From contig NW_025408667.1 in the NCBI RefSeq assembly GCF_020360975.1, positions 4,836,001-4,900,000 of the forward strand: a stretch of DNA of 64,000 bases, given 5' to 3'. A program made the translations under genes and the position numbers. The stretch is from Hirsutella rhossiliensis. Its lineage: Eukaryota > Ascomycota > Sordariomycetes > Hypocreales > Ophiocordycipitaceae. This document shows, in pieces, positions 58,385 to 64,000 of this stretch (its first letter is position 1; each line of letters opens with the position of its first letter). The notes under the pieces were generated by a model that saw only the letters and a list, made by a program, of their open reading frames with translations, was not told where the DNA came from and searched no databases.

Positions 58385-60912
58385 GGCGAACCTAAATAGC
58401 ATCCTAAGCCTAGCTATAGACCTCCTTAAGAATACCGCTATCTTCTTTAGCGTACTACTATTTAGGAGTAAGAGCTTTATTTTACTTACTTACTATAGCG
58501 AAGTTAAAGTAGAAGGCAGCGAAGGGCGCTTCTACGCTAAAGATAAGGAAAAATTTATAGACTAAGACCGATAAGACGTTTATAGGTAGAAGTAACCTCC
58601 TTAGTACGTTTATAGAGATTATTAGTACTTAATACTAACGGGCCTTATTAAGTAGCGGGATATTACCCTTAAAGACGCTTAGATAATATATAAGGGCGTT
58701 AAAAAGATAAACGGATTTACTAAGAATAAGTCCCGCTAAAAAGAGTATATCGTTAACGTATATAGCTTTCTTTATAGAGCTATCGATAAATAATAGGCTA
58801 TAAGCTTTAGCCTTAGCGCGATAATTAAGATCTTAATAAGAGGTATTAAGAACGCGGTATACCCCTTACCTTACTTACTATTAGTTTATACCGACTACTA
58901 AGGGGAACCTATCGAAGATATAGAAGATAGATATATAAAGTACTATAAATACCTAAACGACGGGGAGTATCTAATTAAGTTTACCGCTCCTACCTTTAAC
59001 CTTAGTCGCTTTACGTATAAATAAAGGTATATAACTAAAGTTATTAACTTTTTAATAGGACTAAATAAAGGGGGACTCTACTAGGGAGCGTTCTTCTAAG
59101 ACCGTAGGGAAGGAAACTTAGTTATTTTTAATGCTTAGAAAGAAGGACGGTACGCTAAACTCTATATATTCTTATAAGTATAGCGGTAGTTTCTTTATAT
59201 CCTCTAAGTTCCTTATAACTCTACCTATACGCTAGTCCCTTATACCGCTTAGTAAGAAGGGTAGGAATATAGCTACTTAGCTTTAATAATAATCTAATAC
59301 TAAGTTAAAGGTATAGTTAGGCTACGCCTTAAGATAATTAAGTAGCGATGCTTAAAGGTTAAAGTAATTCTAGAGTAAAGGTATAGGGTAATATAAGAAG
59401 CCCTATAGATAGATAAAATCTTATACTAAGACTATTATTTTTTTAAGCTAGATAAGAGGATAAGTATAAAAGGCTACGTTAATAGGCTAATATATAGAAT
59501 CTAAGCTATCGCGGCGAACGAGCTTAATTATATATAAGTAATATTATAGGGCGGTAGAGTTTCCTAGTAGTTTAATAGCAGGGTTAGATAACTATAAAGG
59601 ATACTATCTAATTAAGGTCTAATAACCTTTAGCGGAGTCTTTCTTATAAGGATTCTTAGGAGCGAGTAGATTTACTAATATAACTATATTATCTTAGGAG
59701 ACTAGGAAGAATAAGACCTCTAGGAAGTCCTAAAGGTAGTTAACCTCCTAGATAGGCCTATTAGATAAAGACTACTACTTTAAAGAGATATAGAACTAGC
59801 TTATATAGTAAGGAAAGCGAGAAAGGAGCTATTTACGCTAGCTGCCCTTACGGAGTAACCTAACCCGATCGCTTAAGCTATACGCGGTTTCTTTATAAAA
59901 CTCCTTCTTAAAAAGACCCCTAACTATCTAATTACGCTAACGGGAATCGAGAATAGACCTAGTCCTTCGTTACCTTAAGCGTTAACTAAATTAAGCTCCT
60001 TATTTAAACTAAGTAGCTTTTCCCTAAGTAACCTCGAGATAGGATCCCTACCCTAGAGCCTATAAAGGAGAGAGCTAAGCGCCCCTACTAGTTCCTTTAT
60101 TTATATAGAAACGATGCCTTTATTCTCCCCTTTTAATATATAGCTAATTAAGCTTACTCCTTACCCGCTACTAACGACTCCTTTAAATATATAGAGGAGT
60201 AAAAGACTTATAACTATACCCCTGCTAATAACCTAATAAGGAGCTAGTAAGGAAGAAAGGTAGATAGCCTAACTACTAACTCGCCTTAGGACTCCGAAAT
60301 TACTAGGCGCTTAGTTAATTACCCTAAGGCTAAAGACTTTAGTAACGCCTATAGCACGCCCCGTTACTCCTTAGAAATAAAGTATAGTAATAGCCTCTCT
60401 AGCTATAGTCCCTATAAGGTTTATACTAGGTTTTAAACCCTCCTAGGTTAAAGGAGTTAAAAACCTAGGAATATATTAGAACTACCGCTAGGATATTAAC
60501 GACTATAATTCTATATATTTATATAGGACTACTAGTAACGTAATAACGATTAGCCTACGAGACTCTATAGCTTATCTAATCTAGCTATATCTAAAGCTAT
60601 AGACTAGTAAAAACGCTAACTACTTCGTTTCCCTAACGCCTCTAGGAATAATAAGCGCGAATACTTAGGAGCGTATATAGGGGGTAGTAGATAATTATCT
60701 AAAGAAGGAAGTACGCGAGTAAAAATAAGAGAGAGCTAAATAAGTAGCTTATAGGTAAAGGGAGGAATAAAGGATATAAAGGGAAAGGATTATAGTAAAG
60801 GAGAAAAGTTCTATCGATAGTTTATTTACTTACTTACGTGCTTAGGAAGAGAACCTTACCAGTTATTATCGCGCCCTTTCTATTAGTATCTTAGGTCGGA
60901 AAGTCGCTAGGG
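58385..60912 (+). pseudogene. X2: large unrecognised accessory frame of gypsy G (about 840 codons)
   Basis: Collinear with X2 of A from ANLNSILSLAIDLL to the polypurine tract. Readable islands: KNTAIFFSVLLF, VKKINGF, PLPYLLLVYTDY, YLIKFTAPTFNLSRFTYK, FLIGLNKGGLY, IRGFFIKLLLKKTPNYLITL and a charged C terminus (KKEVREQKQERAKQVAYRQR-like, with TAA for Gln). It is separated from pol by two other frames and has its own promoter-like spacer, so it may be expressed separately. I cannot assign a family. Confidence 0.6.
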
Positions 60913-60917
60913 AGGAG

Positions 60918-61300
60918 TTTAATAGGTAAGATCGCACCCCTATAGATATTAGCCCGTTAAGGGGGGGGGGGATAAGACCCCTAGCACTCCCCTTCTAACT
61001 TACTTCTAAGTATACTTAAAGGCGTTATAAAGACCTTAATTATCTAATTCGGTATCTTCCTTAATTATAGTTAATTTAAATTTTTATTTTTCCCCTTTAA
61101 AGTAAAGGCCGCTAGTTACGCGACTCTAGTAGAGACGAAGAGGCATAGAGTAAAGAAATCTCTAAGACTTATATCTATAACCTAAGGCCCTTAGAGCTAT
61201 ATATAGGACCGATAATTAGATAATTACGTAGTTAATTACTTTACTAATCCTTAGCTATATACTATACGTACTTTAAGTATATACCCTCGTCCCTATTAAA
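60918..61300 (+). repeat. 3' LTR of G (383 bp)
   Basis: Preceded by GCTAGGGAGGAG (polypurine tract). Same length and same 11-G run (60961-60971) as the 5' LTR, ending CCCTATTAAA. Followed by GTAG and the resumed gag of H2. Confidence 0.9.
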
Positions 61301-61650
61301 GTAGCTCTTATAGGGCTAGCGTAATCGAATTCTATAGCTATATAAGCTTTACGCTATCTTCCTATATTATAGTCCCTACTACTTATAAAAGCGTTTCTTT
61401 AAAATCGGGAAGGAATTCGCTAAAGGTTTATTTATCTCCTTACTTAAGGGTCTATAGCCTATCTTATGCCTTCTCCCGCTCCTATATATTGCCGAACGTA
61501 TATATAAGGTATTAAAAGAAGTCTTATAGGTCGCGTTTACCCTTAGGGCCGCCCTTATCTTAGAATCTAAAGATCTACTATATCTAAGGCTCCGGTAGCG
61601 TATAAAGGAGCGAATACTACGCTATATCGCGATAGCTATTTAGGCCCTAT
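61301..61650 (-). pseudogene. N-terminal gag of H2, beyond the G insertion
   Basis: Minus-strand frame: LPEP, then DKGGPKGKRDL, YTFGNIQE, REKA, DRLQTLK, TFSEFLPDFKETLL, EDSVKLI and NSITLAL, with Q as TAA/TAG. It runs into the joint and continues at 48730 with LLIPIIILTNYSEYI. This is typical of the capsid region of chromovirus Gag. Confidence 0.75.
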
Positions 61651-62189
61651 TTCTTATTAGTTATAAACTTTATCTATAGCTAGCTAAGAAAGAAGTAAAA
61701 GGACTCTAGCTTACTATCCTAAGTTAGCTAAGGGAGCGGCTTCTATATTAGTAATATCGCCGCTATAACCGGCGTTATAGAGGTTATAGGGGTTAAAGCT
61801 AGTCTCGTAGATAGTATAAGAGCGCTACTAAGAGGTATAGGCTAATAAAGTACTTAGGTATATAGTACTAATATATTAATAGGGTATTAGTAGGGAATTA
61901 TACCTACCCCGCTTATATATTATAGACCTCTTACTACTTTAACTATAAAGGAAAAAATCCCTCTTTTAGTAAGCTTTAGTCTTATAATAAGGAAAACGTA
62001 ATATATATAGTATAGTACCTCTAGCTATCTCTACTACCTAACTAATCGTACCGTAATATATATTCCCTTATAATTTCTAAAGCTTCCCTTTTTAGTTACC
62101 TAGTAAAGATAGCTACTTAAAGAAGACTATATAACGCTTTTATAGCGCGACGTAGTAGTTAACGAGTTAAGGCCTCTTTATTATATATA
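61651..62189. other. Unresolved junction between H2 and element I
   Basis: Probably contains the H2 gag start and 5' region and the 5' leader or LTR of I. I found no second copy that would define an LTR. The H LTR is not recognisable here. Confidence 0.4.
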
Positions 62190-64000
62190 TTAAGTATCTA
62201 CTTAAGAGATAAAGAATAAGGAGATATATCCTTAAAATAGACCCTTATTATAGATAATATTCTAGCTATATTAAAGATATCGCTACCTATAGGTATAAGA
62301 CTACTAACTTACTAAGAAAAGCTTATAGCTCTATAAGCGCGTATTAAGGAGCTAAAGGAGACGAAACGCTTATAAGACCGCGTTATATAATTAAAGGAGG
62401 AAATTACTAAACGCGCTAGTACTATTACTATCTATTTAAGAAAGCGTCGACGGTCTTACTCCCTTAAATTAGATAGTAGTCACGGTAGCGAGGTTAAGAT
62501 TAAAAATATTACTTAATTATTCTAACCTACTAATATATAGAAACGTCTAGACTAAACTTACGATCTAAAAGACGCCTTTAAGGTAGCGCTTAAACGCTTT
62601 TATCGCGATAAAATAAAGATCCTTTATATAGTAGATTATATATATAGCGACTATAAAGCGAGATAGCGCTAATACTTTAAAGAATAAACGCCGATTAACT
62701 AAACTAAATATAATATAGATTAAGTATACTTTAAGGAATAGATACTTATCTTAATAAAGGATACTATAAATAAGGAGATACTATTAGCGATATAATTAAA
62801 TAAGACTTATTAATAAGAAGGCTAGTCTCCCTTAAAGTTTACCTTATACTTTAACTCCTTAAAGAGGGATTTTAAACGTCTATTAAAAAAAGCGCGTGCT
62901 CTTATATTTTTCGCTAAGCTAGAGCTATAACTTTAAGACTAAATTAACCTTTATTTAATACCTATTTATACCTATTAATAGGAAGAGCTTATATAAGTCG
63001 CTTAACGATATTAGGATACTACTATTAATAAGAAGCGACGTACTAATACTACTTTTACTCTTAAAAGAACCGGGAATAGAAATAGTACTATACCCTAAGG
63101 TAGTCTATATAAGGGAAGGAATTAAAGAGGCTAATAAGCTAGGCTAAATCGTTAAGGAAATACTACCGATTTAACTAATAACTAGTAAGCTAGCGATATA
63201 CCTATTAAGGGCTAAACTAAGGGACGATATTAAGGAAGAGGATCTTTTACTTAATTAGGAATTATATATTTCTAATATAATAAGCCGGGATACCTATCTA
63301 TAGAATATATTAATTCTCTAAGGGTAGAAACCCTAGTAAAGACTCTTAGACTTAATACTGTAAAATAAGGAAAAGGTAAGATATTAAGGTAAACGCCTCT
63401 CCCTTAATAAACTTAATACTTATAGGATAGTTACTTAAAACTCCTATAATAATATTAAGGCGAAACCCTATTAAAGTCCCTATATACTTAGATACTTATA
63501 GTACTATTAACTATATAAATATATACTTTACTTAATAGTAGGGATTACTATAAGTAGCGCTATTATACCCTAGGTTATTAAGGCTTAATAATAGTAAGGT
63601 AAGGGAGTATAAAGTATAGTTAGTACTACTTTAAATAATAGATATAAGAGGCACTAAAAAGATAATTACTTATTTTTATATTAATACTAATAAGTTAACG
63701 CTAAATAATTAAGTATTAATCCTTTTATTAGTTACTACCTTAGAGGATAAATATATCTATATTATCTTATAGAAATAATAGTAGTAGTTTAAGTATTAAC
63801 TAAGTAGTAAAACCTTATAGAACCCTTATAAATTCCTTTAAGAATATAAGAACGAAGTAAGGGTATATATAATAGCGCTTAACCTTAAGCTAATCCTACT
63901 ACTAAATAAAGATAAAGATAAAGGGATTTTATAGGAAGAATAAGCTAAAATCCTACTAACTTTCTATTAGTTTAAAGATACTTTCTTAGCTAATAAATCT
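62190..64000 (+). pseudogene. I: gag-protease of another Ty3/gypsy element, runs off the window
   Basis: Plus-strand frame with a coiled-coil-like start (ARIKELKETKRL) and a capsid region (DLKDAFKVALKRFYRDKIKI, SPLKFTLYFNSLKRDFKRLL). A zinc knuckle at about 63267-63308 reads Y-F-x-Y-N-K-P-G-Y-L-S-I-E-Y for C-x2-C-x4-H-x4-C. A retropepsin-like YLDTYSTINYI lies at about 63480. The last codons (LLTFYQFKDTFLANKS with corrections) look like the lead-in to gypsy RT. The gag differs from H2 and G, so this is a further family. Confidence 0.75.

Larger units (their letters stand above)
48731..61300 (+). mobile_element. G: complete Ty3/gypsy element (12.57 kb) with accessory block
   Basis: Two 383-bp LTRs with inverted ends TTTAACGGG/CCCGTTAAA and GTAA/GTAG flanks. 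The interior is a gag-pol of about 7 kb plus about 4.2 kb of extra frames. It is unusually long for a gypsy element. It is the reference copy for A and C because it keeps RT-RNase H and lacks the Tc1 insertion. RIP-mutated throughout, but with more CpG kept than A. Confidence 0.92.

Noticed and set aside
1..64000. Host genes, tRNAs, rRNAs or CRISPR arrays
   Set aside because: No tRNA-like or rRNA-like sequence, no regularly spaced short repeats, and no frame outside transposons survived inspection.

Overview
This window looks like gene-free, transposon-packed heterochromatin from a filamentous ascomycete. Three things point there: (i) only Ty3/gypsy-type and Ty1/copia-type LTR retrotransposon relics plus one Tc1/mariner-type remnant are found; (ii) the sequence is extremely depleted in CpA and TpG and enriched in TpA, the signature of repeat-induced point mutation (RIP); (iii) nearly every broken codon is a Gln or Trp codon turned into TAA/TAG, Cys and His codons are read as Tyr, and ATG as ATA. 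I see no host gene, tRNA, rRNA or CRISPR array. All coding assignments are conceptual reading frames through many stops, so they are listed as pseudogenes.

Layout, left to right. 1-1391: 3' end of a chromodomain-type gypsy (H1, plus strand). 1392-1778: a copia fragment. 1779-2081: a piece of an H-family LTR in reverse (H3). From 2082, a minus-strand gypsy (C) whose LTR is split by two nested insertions: gypsy A (2102-13729, TSD GTAT) and copia B (14082-20383, TSD ATAAT). The body of C follows (20402-22827) and carries a miniature LTR element (TRIM1a). 22828-23178 is a reversed B-family copia LTR. 23182-29003 is a different copia (D) holding two miniature LTR elements (TRIM1b and TRIM2), ended by a minus-strand relative (D2, 29004-30171). 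Copia E (30172-42646) is split by copia F (33822-40064, TSD AAAGT), the youngest and least mutated element. H2 (minus-strand gypsy with chromodomain, 42647-48730) is split by gypsy G (48731-61300, about 12.6 kb, TSD GTAA/GTAG), and the gag of H2 resumes at 61301. From about 62190 another gypsy (I, plus strand) runs off the window at the start of its reverse transcriptase.

How the parts fit. A, C and G are one gypsy family with 376-383-bp LTRs (TTTAACGGG...CCCGTTAAA), gag-protease-RT-RNase H-integrase, and then an unusual accessory block of about 4.2 kb before the 3' LTR. The block has an antisense frame, a small basic frame (X1) and a large frame of about 840 codons (X2) behind a pyrimidine/TA-rich promoter-like stretch. 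I recognise none of the three. A has lost the RT-RNase H segment and gained an 801-bp internally deleted Tc1-like element. H1 and H2 are a second gypsy family, with an antisense Ser/Thr/Pro/Ala-rich frame between chromodomain and 3' LTR. B, E, F and the reversed LTR are one copia family (TGTCGCGAAG termini). The two miniature families share its terminal bases and primer-binding-site sequence, so they are plausible non-autonomous passengers of it.
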